A stretch of DNA of 64,000 bases from Rhipicephalus microplus (GCF_043290135.1 NC_134710.1:254428592-254492591), one strand, 5' to 3'; shown: positions 11,083 through 22,733, numbered from the stretch's first letter. Notes: generated by a model not told the origin, from the letters alone. Program-made: numbers and translations.

Positions 11083-11155
11083 GACTGATAGATATGCAGG
11101 GTTTAACGTGCCAAAACCACCATGTTATGAGAGACGTTGTAGTGGAGGGCTCCAG
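11083..11155 (-). mobile_element. Ruka-like SINE, 73-bp 5'-truncated copy
   Basis: Only the 3' part of the SINE remains (gggtttaacgtgccaaaacc, atgagagacgttgtagtgg). The perfect 11-bp duplication atgactaactt at 11072-11082 and 11156-11166 brackets it, so the short length is original, not later deletion. Confidence 0.8.
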
Positions 11156-11318
11156 ATGACTAACTTCAGTATAACAAAATCCTTGATATAGCGATGTATT
11201 TCTCGTTTGAAAACTACATATTCATGCAACACTATTTAAAGGGGAGCATATTCGATCTCCAGCCACTTATAGTCCCAACTTTCTGAAGTTAGAAATTTAA
11301 AAACTGTAAACTGACACC

Positions 11319-11630
11319 ATGTTCCGGGACCCGTTCGGTTCTTTTTTCAGGGGTGACTATTCGGCCGGCTTCGAAGCTAGCGACTTTTTTTGGCGGAGAG
11401 AGGCACACCATCATGTTAATCATATGAAAGGAACAGATGGTGCCATTTTCATGCATGAAAGATCAAAAAGGGTCAAACCGGCGGCATTGGAATGTTGTTT
11501 AAATAATATCTACTTTGAAGGTGAAATTGAAACTGTAGCAGCACATCATTGCTTCGAAAACGACGGTATTATTGATTCCGGTGCTGGATTTTCAGGGTTG
11601 GTCTTCCTAGGCACCCATATCTATCAATAA
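11319..11630 (+). other. Unclassified 103-codon open frame
   Basis: An ATG-started frame with a Phe/Asp-rich beginning (MFRDPFGSFFRGDYSAG) and no recognisable domain. It sits in otherwise featureless DNA before the composite repeat. The length is compatible with chance, and I do not claim a gene. Confidence 0.15.
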
Positions 11631-11726
11631 ATCATGTTAAACACAAAATCAGAAGAATCGCGCGAAAATTATCTGAGAAAAAAATTTGCATTTATTGAAG
11701 ATTGCGGCTAACGAAAAATCACAGAT

Positions 11727-12440
11727 TTGCGTAAAGGCGAAGCAATGAATGCAATAGCAACGAATCGGAAGGTCACGCGCAGAATGGCAATCAGATCAAA
11801 ACGCGGGGCTGATCAAAATCAGCCCCGCGTTTTCCACGCACAAAAAACGCACGAAACGTTCTCACAGGTACAGATTAACGCGAATAAGCGTCTCAGTTGT
11901 TACGCTGTGTCTGAAAAGCGCGCCTTTTTCGTAAATGGAGGCTGTGCAACGATTGCAGTGACCTTTCTGGGCCCGGTAATTACAACAGAATCATTCTGGT
12001 GAAAGCCCAAGGCCAGCCGATACGCACGATTGTCTGCACCGCTAGACAATCGTGGGCGTTAGCGTCCACCCAGCTTCCTCTCCACAGGGCAAAGTACGCG
12101 TGGGAGATAAGAGCGCGCGCGACCGCATTGCGACGATGTAGTGACGCGCGCTCATTGCAACATCTTGCTGGTAATGCTGAAAACACGACAGTTCCCCCCG
12201 AGATACCCGTAACCAGTGGTAAGTAGTAGATATAAGTAGCTTGCCGTTTGAGCGTTGCAGGAGGTGTTCCTTCGTGGCTCAGTGGTTAACGCCTCGTGCT
12301 CACACTGCAGAGATCCCAGGTTCGATTCCGCCCGCTGGGGTCTTTTTCACAAATATTTTTCTTTCTTGCGTTTTCATATATATAGATACGTATATATATG
12401 CGGAGAGTGACGGCGACGCCGACGTCATATACATGTATAT
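11727..12440 (+). repeat. Composite repeat with tRNA-like tail, copy 1
   Basis: About 700 bp homologous to 24180-24905: aaaggcgaagcaatgaa, ggtcacgcgcagaatggc, cgcgtctcagttgtta-like, gtgcaacgattgcagtgacc, gcaaagtacgcgtg, catcttgctggt. It runs directly into a tRNA-like module at 12262-12340 with an A-box-like TGGCTCAGTGG and a B-box GGTTCGATTCC, then tttctttcttgcgttt and a GACGGCGACGCCGACG tail. Positions 11800-11832 hold a small inverted repeat, cgcggggctga/tcagccccgcg. The body has no coding frame that I recognise. Confidence 0.65.
12262..12345 (+). mobile_element. tRNA-like SINE head (TTCGTGGCTCAGTGG type)
   Basis: A box TGGCTCAGTGGT and B box GGTTCGATTCC are spaced as in a tRNA gene. The sequence does not fold into a full tRNA and continues into an A/T-rich, then GAC-rich tail, so it is a SINE module rather than a tRNA gene. 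Confidence 0.65.
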
Positions 12441-12514
12441 GGAAACGCAAGAAAGAAAAATAATTCAGAAAACAACTCCGGCACGCTAAATCGAACATGG
12501 CACGACGTCACTCA

Positions 12515-12516
<2 letters not shown>
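12430..12516 (-). mobile_element. Inverted partial copy of the same SINE
   Basis: cgcaagaaagaaaaataatt and atcgaacatgg are the reverse complement of the tail and B-box region of the plus-strand copy. The copy is interrupted by an AT microsatellite on its right. Confidence 0.55.

Positions 12517-12573
<57 letters not shown>
12517..12573. repeat. (AT)n microsatellite
   Basis: About 27 uninterrupted AT dinucleotides within the inverted SINE copy. Confidence 0.95.
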
Positions 12574-12576
<3 letters not shown>

Positions 12577-12665
12577 GCAAGAAGGAAAAATAATTCAGAA
12601 AAATACTTCAGCGCGGAGTATCGAACGTGGGACCTTGAAGTGTGAGTGCTACGTGTTAACCAAAG
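12574..12665 (-). mobile_element. Inverted partial SINE copy
   Basis: cgcaagaaggaaaaataatt followed by gtatcgaacgtgggacc and tgtgagtgctacgtgttaacc: the reverse of tail, B box and A-box side of the tRNA-like module. Confidence 0.55.
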
Positions 12666-12915
12666 GAGGTGTTCCTTCGTGGCTCAGGGGTTTTAATGCG
12701 AGGCGTAACCGAAGGAGAGGATTCTTCGTGGCTCAGTGGTTAATGCCTCGCACTCACACTACAGAAATCCCACGTTCGATTCCGTGCTATGGAGACGTTT
12801 TGTGAATTATTTTTCTTTTTTGCGCAGTCATTTATATAGGCACGTATACGGTGAGTGACGGCGACGTTGATGCCGCCGCGGCGGCGAAATCCAGCCGAGA
12901 GTGTTCGTATACTTG
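12665..12915 (+). mobile_element. Plus-strand tRNA-like SINE, with duplicated head
   Basis: ggaggtgttccttcgtggct at 12665 begins one head, which breaks off. A second, ggattcttcgtggctcagtg at 12719, continues through B-box-like acgttcgattccg into tattttttctttttt-like sequence and aaatccagccgagagtgt. That last block is also seen at 24921 and 24963. Confidence 0.6.
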
Positions 12916-14546
12916 CTATCGCAACAAAAGCAGTGGAGGAGATTGTCCCTTCAGCAAGTGCAGATAAAGAAAGTCGACACTTACGGCGTATGAGTGGTGT
13001 AGTGGCCTCCCCGTCGTTAATACCTAGATTGCCAAGCAGTGTGCAGATCGCATCGTAGCTTTAATGATTCACCATGGTTCGATAAGCTTTGTGTTCTCAA
13101 TATATTAATCTCAGGGCGAGCAAGTCCCTTATTAACGCAGGTAGTTATGAAAGAAAAAACTTTGTTTTCTACTTCTATAAATGCTTAGAATGAGTGTAGG
13201 AGTCAAAGTTCAGTGCGAAAATATAATAAAGACGAGACTAATGGTCAGAAAAGAAGTCAGTCACACATTTCGCATCAGTTCCTGTCTCAGTCTCAAGGTT
13301 GCAGTGCATGTCCGGCCTTAGGAACATGGAACTAGATTTTACACGTGTCCTTGAGAATGTCGTCAGCTTAAGGTCGATTGATTGATATAACTTTACTCAT
13401 TCAAACAACTTTATTGATTTAAATAACTTGAATAGGCTTAAGATTAATGTTGAATGTAAAATATTCGTATTATCGGGAATGCGCAGTTATCACAATCACC
13501 CTCGCATAATCAGACTCTAGTTTATCTTAGTTAGAACCACGCGCGTGCATGGCGATTGCCCATTCTATGTTCAAAATCATTTGTCACTTTTTTCTCTCCC
13601 TTTTGGGGCAGTCCTCGAGTTATAGCCAGTATTGCAGTATACTTCTGAACCTCTTAGTGTACACTACAGTTTGTCGTTTCTCTATTCAGTAACTTCAGCG
13701 TCATTGCGCTTACTTCATGCAGAGCTTGTTGAGAAACAAGTTGTTTATAAATACAGTACGTGCTTATAAAAAGGGGGTGCGCAACTTCTTGTGCTATTTT
13801 GTTCATATGGGGCGTTCTTGACTTCGAAAGCCATCGGGAAAAGAATTTTATTTCAAATTCTCCAAGCGGGAATACGCTGAACAAGTGCAAAATGAACTTC
13901 ATTGTCGCATTTAAGACGGCTCTGTTTTGTGGTATGTACACTTGTAAAGTTTGGAAGCGCGCATGCAATGGCCCGCTTTCTACTTGACTCTTTTAATGCT
14001 CAAAATATTACCTTTTTGGCAATTATTGGGCTTGTGGAGGTGCACAATCATTTGACTTGTGTACAGGAACCAAGAAGTAATTGCGGAATTGCGAGCTTTT
14101 TGAGAAACACTGCCGAAAAAGTGGATGTATAAAGCCATATACTTATTCGACATATGACTCAGGTGTGCCTATGGAGAAAATGTTAAGCGTCTGTTTCATA
14201 TGGTGAAAGTATTGGGTTTTATTAAATGCTGAAATTTCCAGAAACTCACCAAAATTTCCTAATCGGTAGAGTCGCCCCATCTTCCCGGTGTTCTGCCTAC
14301 AGATGGTTTCATCTGTAAAAATCTTTCTACAATAGCTTTCTACCGTGCTATTTTTATTGGGCACGCCATTTTGATCGCATAGGATTTACACACATTTGCC
14401 TAAGTTCGGAGAAATTCAGAGGTGTTTTTGAGGAGTCATGCTGCGTCTAAGCAAACACAACTGAGCGATAAAACGAAGTCGCGCAATTGGCTATACCACG
14501 TCAATAATATCCACGATTGGGTTGTCCGACATTGAGTACATGGGTA
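12916..14546. other. No recognisable feature
   Basis: AT-rich DNA with scattered 70-100 codon open frames lacking recognisable motifs. No repeat family could be assigned. Confidence 0.35.
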
Positions 14547-14548
14547 CG

Positions 14549-15066
14549 GTGCTCAACTCTCATGCCTATAACGTCAGAACGTTGCGCGCAGAACAGCGCG
14601 AGCGACATCTGCAGTCGCACACACGCCACATCTGAGCATGCGTGGCGCCAGTGATGTGCCTGCCTTGCAGTTTCCATCCTTCTTTATCTCCGTGGCCGCA
14701 ATGACTTGGCCGTCGAAGCGCGGTCAACGTTATAGAACCGAAAGAAAACAAACAAAAACAGCAATTGCCCAAATAGGCGACTTCTACACTATAAACTTAT
14801 TCTCGCTCCGTGATATCATATCACAGCGACAATGATTTTACTTCGTCTTTTTTTCTTGCTTTTTTGTTTCTTCGCTTGATTATTCAGTGCCCTTTCGATG
14901 GTCAGAGTGGTTGTTGCATCCGTGGTGATGAACAGGGATCAGTATTGCAAGGCAGGCACATCATTAGCGCTGCGCATGCTCATATGTGGCGCATTTGCGA
15001 CTGCAGATGTCGCCCGTGCTGTTCCACGCGTGACGCTCCATCGTTATAGACATGAAAGTTGAGCAC
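14549..15066. mobile_element. Foldback element with ~170-bp inverted arms
   Basis: Arm 14549-14725 and arm 14897-15066 are imperfect reverse complements, with terminal gtgctcaac/gttgagcac and shared internal blocks gcgacatctgcagtcgca, gagcatgcg and gatgtgcctgccttgca. I judge them roughly three-quarters identical by eye. A spacer of about 170 bp separates them. Each arm keeps an open frame reading outward with similar residues (LQGRHI, MWR, CDCRCR). The class is unknown. Confidence 0.6.
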
Positions 15067-15069
15067 TGT

Positions 15070-16520
15070 ACATATTCAACGCAAACAATTTCACTCGTTC
15101 TTTGATGCTGTGTAGGTTCATCGTAACTTGATGGGATAGGCCCAAGCTTTCAAAGAAAAGAAAAAACGTAATGGGAATTAATATGCCTAGAACAATTTTG
15201 ATAGGCGCAGGATGGTAAACTATTATTGCAACGTTCACGTGGATGCTCCTGAAAAAAAGGGGGTTTCGTAAAAAGTGTGTGCAGCAAAGCAGTGCCTCAC
15301 TAGCACTTCTGAAAATTTAGTGGATACTGCAGCGCTTCTCATGCACTTAACTGGGTGATTACACGGCATTAGCAGGAAATCACTTTGAACACGCTGCTGT
15401 TTCTCTCCAAACGGCTACGTAGGAATCGCGCTTCAGATGTAAGCCTCGAAGACATGCTACCAGGCGATCTCACTGCCGTTCACAGCGCTGACATTGCGGG
15501 AATAGGACTACACGCCGCTGTTACATAAAGCCATTCTGCGACAAACTTTACGGTAATCCATAGTTGGTACTTCTTTCTGAAAGCTCTTCCCATACGACCT
15601 GCTCATTAGTCGGTCAATTCGCTGAGGCAAATGACGGCTGCCAACCTTTCCTACAACTTGCACTGTGGACTTAACGGGATGGGCAAGTCGCAGGCTCTAA
15701 ATTACTTCAAATGCAATGTTCCTGAACTACGGTCATGCTGTTAAGGAAATTTGAGATAATCGGTGCCCGACAGAGACGAGCATAGAACATCTGATCGCTG
15801 AATCGGCCACCTGCAGTTATGATAGGCGGCGTGTACACGATGCTGTGACTCTTCCGGAAAGGAAATGTCTGCGACAGAGACATATGTCCGTCGAAGAACG
15901 GGCAAACGCTCTCCTAGTGCAAATGCATTCCAACCTCCAACTTCCTTTTCTCACGAGCTGCACTAGAACGATACTAGCGATTGACACGACCATAGCGCGT
16001 GTACATTGACCGCGGCCACGGAACTGCTCCGGAATGCATGTGTCTTGTATACTGATCTCGCTACCCGGAACACGGGTTGACAACGGCAGCACGAGAGTAT
16101 TGGCTCTGCCAATGCAAGTCTGCGGACGGTTTTCCGGAAGGTTCTCTGCGCTGAGCGAACGTGCGCGTGAGTGCGGGTCTTGTCAGCGGCTGCATCTTTC
16201 CGCGTGTGGCCGCACCGACGCCAGGCCGCGCGTCAGGGCCGTTGACTCGGCCGACCACCGTACCCTCCCCACTACGCTCTTTCTCATCTGCACTCACCGC
16301 CTCAAAACAGGTCTCCGACCGCCACGGTCGGGAACCAGACCCCTCCTCTCGCTCTCTTCCTCCCTTTGTTTTTATTTTCCTACTATAGCGGCCCTGTGGC
16401 CGGCATCAGAAGCCGACACTGTGCACGAGTACTGTGCCCATGGTTTCGACCCGCTTGGGGTACAGTGCAGAATATGCTAATGCCTTGTGACGAGCGCTGC
16501 CAGGGAAGACGTGCCTGATG
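15070..16520 (+). other. Unclassified region, possible LINE remnant
   Basis: A plus-strand frame at about 15762-16008 reads CPTETSIEHLIAESATC then DRRRVHDAV. This loosely resembles the C-terminal HLLxxC-type segment of LINE polyproteins. A 148-codon ATG frame (16034-16480) follows, with no recognisable domain. GC rises at 16090-16350. I cannot decide between a decayed LINE and unique sequence. Confidence 0.2.
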
Positions 16521-16523
16521 TTT

Positions 16524-17123
16524 GAAGGGACACTAAAGGCATAAACAGGTTTTCTGTTATTAGTTAATTCATCATCATCATAAGCAGCAGCAGCAGCCTG
16601 ACTACGTCCACTGCAGGACAAAGGCCAGTCCCATCTTCCACCAGTCAACTCGATCCTGCGCTTGCTGCTGCCAATTTATATCCACAGACTTCCTAATCCC
16701 ATCTGCCCACTTAACTTTTCGTCTCCCCCTGACGCGCTGTGAAAGTGAATGACCCTTTCACAATTCCCATATTACCACACTCGCTGCGAGAAGGTGCCTT
16801 GAAAGCGAGAAACGCACAGGACGAAAACGTGGCGGGTGACGCCACTTTGAAATTCCTGCACCAAGCCCCATGACGTCATAAATGCTTACGGAGTCTATGA
16901 AGGGCTGCGTAGTTCCTAATCGGTAAAAATGAAGCACATTGTCTGCTGATGGGGCCAGAAACTTGACACAAGACGTTTCGTGAAATTTCGTCCAGCCAAT
17001 GTGCGACAATTAGGCTTTCAATTCGCGATGGTGTGATATTTAAATGGTACTTTCACCTTGATTTAATCCACTAATGATGGACTTATGTTGGTAAGATTAA
17101 CGACATTAGAGCTGTCCCTTTAG
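16524..17123. mobile_element. Short-TIR element (AGGGACA ends) interrupted by an RTE fragment
   Basis: The left end aagggacactaaaggc and the right end gctgtcccttta are inverted (AAAGGGACA versus TGTCCCTTT). The body between about 16740 and 17123 is non-coding. Similar AGGGACACTAAAGG ends are, from memory, common in tick DNA. An RTE 3' fragment lies inside near the left end. Confidence 0.45.
16568..16738 (-). mobile_element. RTE LINE 3'-end fragment
   Basis: The minus strand carries the same 3' end as the RTE element at 57.1-57.3 kb: catcatcatcat-type tail, cagcctgactacgtccactg, aggacaaaggcc, gcttgctgctgccaattta and atctgcccacttaac. It is strongly 5' truncated, about 170 bp. Confidence 0.8.
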
Positions 17124-17337
17124 AAAATTTTGCTGTCAACCACACAAATAGGCTTGTTGCATGGGCAGTCGGAGTTTTTTTATCACGTCCCGTTATGTTC
17201 TGCTTGCCGAAAACGACACACGAGCGTTTTTTCATTTCGCCCCCATCGGTGTGCGTCCGCCGCGTGCAAGAAATAATCTCGCCAACTAACATTACTTTTA
17301 TGGCGGTATTTTATTTATTTATTTATTGCTATGGGAG

Positions 17338-17580
17338 TTGATTGATTGATATGTGGGGCTTAACGTCCCAAAACCACCATATGAATATGAGAGACGCCGT
17401 AGCGGAGGGCTCCGGAAATTTCGACCACCTGGGGTTCTTTAACGAGCACCCAAATCCGAGCACACGGGCATACAACATTTCCGCCTCCATGGAAATTGCA
17501 GCCGCCACAGCCGGGATTTGATCCCGTGACCTGCGGGTGAGCAGCCTAGTACCTTAGCCACTAGACCACCGCGGCGGGGA
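17338..17580 (-). mobile_element. Ruka-like tRNA-derived SINE, full length
   Basis: ttgattgattgatatgtggg at the left, then aacgtcccaaaaccacc, gttctttaacgagcaccc, gggatttgatcccgtgacc and ccaccgcggcgggg at the right. All parts of the consensus are present. Confidence 0.85.
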
Positions 17581-18800
17581 TGCTTCAACGATGTGGACTC
17601 ACGGCTAAATGAATGCGCTGACGTCGGTAATGATGTTAATGAACAAGAACCACGTCATACTAGCAGTAATAAGGTTGTCCGTATGGACTGAGTAAAATAA
17701 TATACTCGTCGTAGTATGTGAAGTGCGCGTAACGAAAAAAAAAGCTTATGTGAACGAGTGGACTTCCCAACAACGCAAAGATCGTGAACAAGCCTAGGAA
17801 GGATATTAATATTGTTTTTGCTGAATATGCTTTCCCAATTCCTGGTGTGTTTTCCCCTTGTTAATAATATAAAAAATTATTGAAGTGGGTGAAGGAGGGT
17901 ATAGAAGGGAAAACGCACGCCACGTACTGCTGCAGCACGCCGCGGCCAGCAGCTTTGTTACAGTGCGCACAACGCGGACAAAAAAGTGAACTGGGCGGAC
18001 AGCTCGAGGCCATCACATCATTTTCAGCAGGGTTACGCCACCGAAGCTCATTGAAAATCGCAGGAAACTCGTATAAGTGAGGCACGATTTTGGCCGCCTG
18101 CCCGCCGAGCACGCGCACGCAGTAGAACGCGGGAGATACGCGCACATTCACGCACACGCCAGCAATGCGTGTCGCTATACTACTGTGCCCAGGGGCAAAA
18201 TGGCAACCGTCATGTCTGTCCTACGTGCCATCGAAAGAGGAAGTGTATAAAGTGGGCGGTGAAAAAGCTCCGAAAGCGTCGCACAAAGCGAGCAGTTAGT
18301 ACAAAAAGGAGACGGGCTAAGTCAAACGAAAGTGAGCTGAACAAAGGCGAGAGAGTCGCGCACAAAGGGAAGGCCGGCGAAGAGAAGAACCGGGTCATTC
18401 ACACGAAAAAGCGAAACCGCGAGCGCTGCTGCTGCTTCCTACCGTGGGCGGTGCGTATCGGGCACAAAGTCGAGAGCGTTGTGTGTGCCCAGCCTGCTTC
18501 AGACGCGCGCGCTGTCGCCTTTGGTAGCCATGCGTCATCGAGATACGGGTCGTCGCGCTAACATCGGCGAATCAGGAGTCGTATCGAGCCAGTACACACT
18601 GTATGTACGTCAATTCTTACGCCGCGAGGCTTATTCTGCAAGCGCCTGCAGTTGCATCACTATCAAGGAATGCAACTTATCCAAATACGCCTTTCAACCA
18701 CGCCTGGAAATAAATTTGCACGCATTTACCTGTCATGGGTTTTTGCTCCATGGCACGGAATGGCACCTAATTTTATAATTTTCCCTCGGCGCACTGTGAA
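17581..18800. other. No recognisable gene; GC-richer patch
   Basis: Between about 17930 and 18560 the sequence is CpG-richer and purine-rich, and carries a 130-codon Lys/Arg-rich frame that begins at GTG rather than ATG. No domain is recognisable, so I do not call a gene. Confidence 0.3.
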
Positions 18801-18802
18801 GG

Positions 18803-19035
18803 TTGTGGTGGAGCGGTAACGGTACCCCGATGCTGACCCGAAAATTTCGGGTACGATCCTGGCCGCGGCAGTCGCATTCAGATGGAGGTGAAATGCTGGA
18901 GACCCTTGCTGCGCGTTCTCGTGAACGTTATGCGACGCCAGATGGTCAAAATTTCCGAAGCCCTTCACTATGCGGCGTCCCTCGTGCCTATATTGTGATT
19001 TTGGGGCCGTAAAACCTCCAACAATAATTATTATT
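18803..19035 (+). mobile_element. tRNA-derived SINE, second subfamily ((ATT)n tail)
   Basis: gtggtggagcggtaacgg and atcctggccgcggc are a diverged head. ggaggtgaaatgctggag, aaaatttccgaagccc and ggcgtccctcgtgcc follow. The end is gtaaaacctccaacaataat with an ATT tail. A sister copy lies at 47.44 kb. Confidence 0.6.
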
Positions 19036-19039
19036 ATCG

Positions 19040-21875
19040 GTGCAGTACAATAGGCCTGAAATATTTTGGACCGTTTTGTCCAGCCTGTTTGTCTAAAGAG
19101 CTTTACAGGTTACACCGATCAACATGGCCTTGACGTTGACGTCTTAATATCTATACCCGTATGCACGCGAAACTACAGCACTGTCTATTTGTTGATAAAA
19201 GCACGGGAAAGCACGCCGCCTGTTGAATACTATATGGTAATCCGAATTTCTCGTATAGCAAGATATCACTGGTAAATCGTCATTTTACGAAATCGCAAGT
19301 AACGCAAAGAGCGCATGCGAAACGATAAAGAACATCCGCATTGATTTTCTTATGGTGACGCTGACGTAAGCTAGGAGACGTTTATTTGTTCAACTAATTT
19401 CTGCGTGCGCCATGTTTAGGTTAAGGCGCCGTGCGGTAAGCATTACATATACGACGGGAGCAGGCGGTGAGCCCCTCCGCTTTAGCACGCGAACAGATTG
19501 ATCACTTCGCCCTGCACTGAGCCCATGTGGCAGTGCTTTTTCAACAAGGCAGAGCTGTTGTATGCGCAAAAAGGATAGACGTTTTATGGTACACCATAAA
19601 ACAACTGTGCACAGTTATTCAAAAATAAAGTACTATTCAGCCAAGTATGAAAACGAGCTACCTAAAAATGTTTATCGATGCAACGATTCCCTCTCTATCA
19701 AGCGAGGAATTCGTTCGGGCGTATATTGTCTTCCGCACGCTCAAGTCTTAAGAGCAAATAACTGTGAATTCTATCTTCGCCGCGTCAATTGTCGAATTCA
19801 TAAAAGTTCTTTGATAGTGGGGGATGTATTTAGTTAGTGCCGCGTTTGATAACAAGAGGCCGAATTCGCCAAACCTCTATTTTCTTAAGCGCATTTTCTC
19901 ATTCGTCAGCCGGCTTTCCTAGTGATACCTCCTGCATCGTGAGTGGCTGAAACAATTTCTTAAGAAAATTTTTAGCGAAAGCCTTTTATTTTTATGGTCA
20001 AAATTAAATTCCCCCTTCGGGAGAGTATTCTGTGATTGCGAGTACAAACCCCTTTCTATTTTGCTCTGTTTTTTTTTTTTGCCTTGTGGTACTGGTTTCT
20101 GGCACACTGCGCGAGGTATAAGTCTATCAATTTCTTGTGTAATGGCGGAATTCAAAGATCAAACAACCACTCTTTCATTATTACAGACTGGTTATGTTGT
20201 TCTCTGTCCTTAGGTTTTCTATTGTAACATAGCGACTAAGCGCATGATATGTCATTATGCCAGCTGCAAGTAACCGCATATTTCTCGTGCCCCGTAACCG
20301 TGCTGCATGTGATAAAAACAGTAAACATTAATTTGTGCGGTGTACTCGAGAAATCGGAATTTCTACTTGATATTTTGGGTGTTTGTAAACAAAACAAGCG
20401 GTCTTCAGGCATATATCTAACGATTATCACAGCATGATCAAGTTATTTGCATGATGCTCGCAAGTTGCCCGAAAGTGTGTATACTGTCAAAGGTCCAATA
20501 TTCAGAATCGGCTGAGGACATTGTGATAAACTGGTTCATTGTGTGTCGTGATCTTTCTCACAGAAGTGTGTGTGTATACGTAATCTTTCACTGCAAGAGT
20601 GATGTAAGGTAAATTCGGATTTGAATCGTACATTGATTTAAGCTGTACTTGGAGAAAGGCATGCAGCCAAGTGAATATGCTCAGAGAGACCCTATATATA
20701 TGATGAAAAAAAGTTAAATATTGAAAGTGATAGACGTTTGTCTACCACTTTATTACAGAATGCGAGCACTTTTTCTTAGCTTCACTTATTGAGGGCGGGT
20801 ACTGAAAATTACTAAAAATACATTAATCCTAATGTACTTGCTTAAAACTAGCTAGAGCACAGCATTTAGCGAAACTAAAAACTACATTGTTTTCATTTTT
20901 GACTTCCGCAAGTACCAAGAAGGTTGGCGTGCATTCTTGCATTTGAATAAAATAGAGCAATGTCGTGAGTTACCTTTTGAGCACTACCTCATGTGACAAC
21001 AAACTGCAGAACTTGTGGACATCATGACTGGCTGTCATCAGCTCTCACGAATACCTGTATATATAGAGTAGGAAAGCTTCAGCAAATACTGCTTTTCTGT
21101 GAAAAAAATTAATGAATGAATGAATGAATGAATTAACATTTTGGGGTCGTCTCAAGTCAGCAAAAATAGGCCACTCTATCCTGTTTATATTGAACAGTTT
21201 CCTGCAACAGCTGTCTCGACTGGTTCGCTCGGCCACCTTCAATGGCCTTCAGTGTGATGTATACCATGTACGTTTGGGTGTTAAGAAAAGCTTATGCTGT
21301 AAGTATTTAAAGCGAAAATAAGTTCGTATCCTTGAGGCACACCGAACCTCGTGGACCGCCGTTGAATTTCGTATTGCAAATGAGTTCTGCGGAAACCCGC
21401 AAGGTGGCGGAAGGGTCAAGAAAGGGAAAGAAGAATACCACTCATTTGTATGAAGACAACCACACAAATTCGTGGTTCTTTTCTTTCCCTTTCTAAACTT
21501 CACTTCATTTTAACACCTTAAAGACCCCGGTATTGGGATATTATATAACGGGCATGTGATAGCGCCTAACCTCCCAAAATATTTTTAAAAATGCCGAAAA
21601 TTAACTGATGTCTTCACTGTTGCTTTATTAAAGTTCGACGACGTGATGTTTTTTACCAGAAGAAAAAACAGTTCATTTTTATTTACTTTCAGGTGTGTTA
21701 TTTACTCAGAAGCTGTTTCTAAATTTTATGCACATGTAACGTTGTAAGGCACGTGAACAAAATAAATGTATCATAGGAATGCTCGAAACACCTGTTGCCT
21801 GCTCAAATAAGGTGTCTTTCATCGATAATGTTTATCTTCCCATCAATACAAAATATAATGATAAAGGTGTTGGGC
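19040..21875. other. No recognisable feature
   Basis: Largely AT-rich sequence. Only a short (AATG)n run near 21115 and poly-pyrimidine runs stand out. Confidence 0.35.
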
Positions 21876-21879
21876 CACG

Positions 21880-21992
21880 CGAAATTGACAGCGTATTCTT
21901 CCATTACCTGTTTGTGGCCCAATTATCTCGCGATGAGGAGAGTGTGTGTTATATATTTACTCCCTTTTGCAGAAGCACCCGGTAAACAAACT
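21880..21992 (+). repeat. Dispersed ~110-bp repeat, copy 1
   Basis: cgaaattgacagcgtattct, ttaccatg-like, tttgtggcccaat, gaggagagtgtgtgttat and atatttactccctttt match 23395-23500 in the same orientation, with many substitutions. Confidence 0.5.
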
Positions 21993-22733
21993 CAGAGATC
22001 ATAAAAAAATATTGCATTCATGACATATATTTACGCCACATTGAAGCACTGTAGCAGCACTATAAAAAAATTCAACAAACAGTGGCCATAGTTGCTAATG
22101 ACACGCACAGAACAAATGTTTGTGCAAAATGTTTATAAAAGTTAATATTCATTTTGTGGAGGTAAATAAAGATTTGTTTGAAGTTGTGACCCAGTATTAC
22201 AAATATTGCTGTATGTTTCTCTACAGAACGCATACTTACGTCTGGTAACAGAAACCGTACCGGTGCGTAATGCATAGAAAAGCGAAGGATAATAAAATCC
22301 AGATCAAGGGAAGGCGCGCTATCAAACGCGCACTTGTGCTTCAGCCTATACTTCGCGTATGGAAAAAAAAAATTCAAATATTTTTGCTAGATTGTTTTTA
22401 ACTTGCTTATTTTGTTCGACAATTTCATTATCCTCGCACTCATATCGACGCGATTGTGTATGTTAATATCGGAAGATGTGCGCGGTATTTTGTTTCTTCT
22501 TGGAATCAGCAATTATATGAACCTCAACTCCTATGTGATCCGCGCGCTGTTATTGAAACATAGCCCCAGAACACGAAGCATACGATGTGTGCCCTGTCAT
22601 CTATATACTTATTACAAATAAATGTTTATAAGAGCCATGACTGAGCGGAACGGAAATCATTGTGGATTGTTTTTCTGCTGCTCCAAGGTAATGTGGTTAG
22701 AATGTGGGCCGTTTAAATGCAGATAGCATGATT

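Noticed and set aside
12262..12345. Functional tRNA gene
   Set aside because: A and B boxes are present but acceptor-stem pairing is missing and the sequence continues into a SINE tail; the same applies to the heads at 3.3, 17.6, 22.9, 24.7 and 47.4 kb.
14566..15049. Conserved gene duplicated in inverted orientation
   Set aside because: Replacement and silent differences between the arms look balanced by eye, so coding constraint is not shown.
15762..16008. LINE RNase H/C-terminal domain
   Set aside because: Only a short HLLxxC-like resemblance; listed as a low-confidence possibility, not claimed.
16034..16480. 148-codon ATG frame
   Set aside because: No domain, biased composition, and overlapping minus-strand frames of similar length.
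18169..18561. Basic 130-codon protein
   Set aside because: Starts at GTG; Lys/Arg richness follows from purine-rich sequence.
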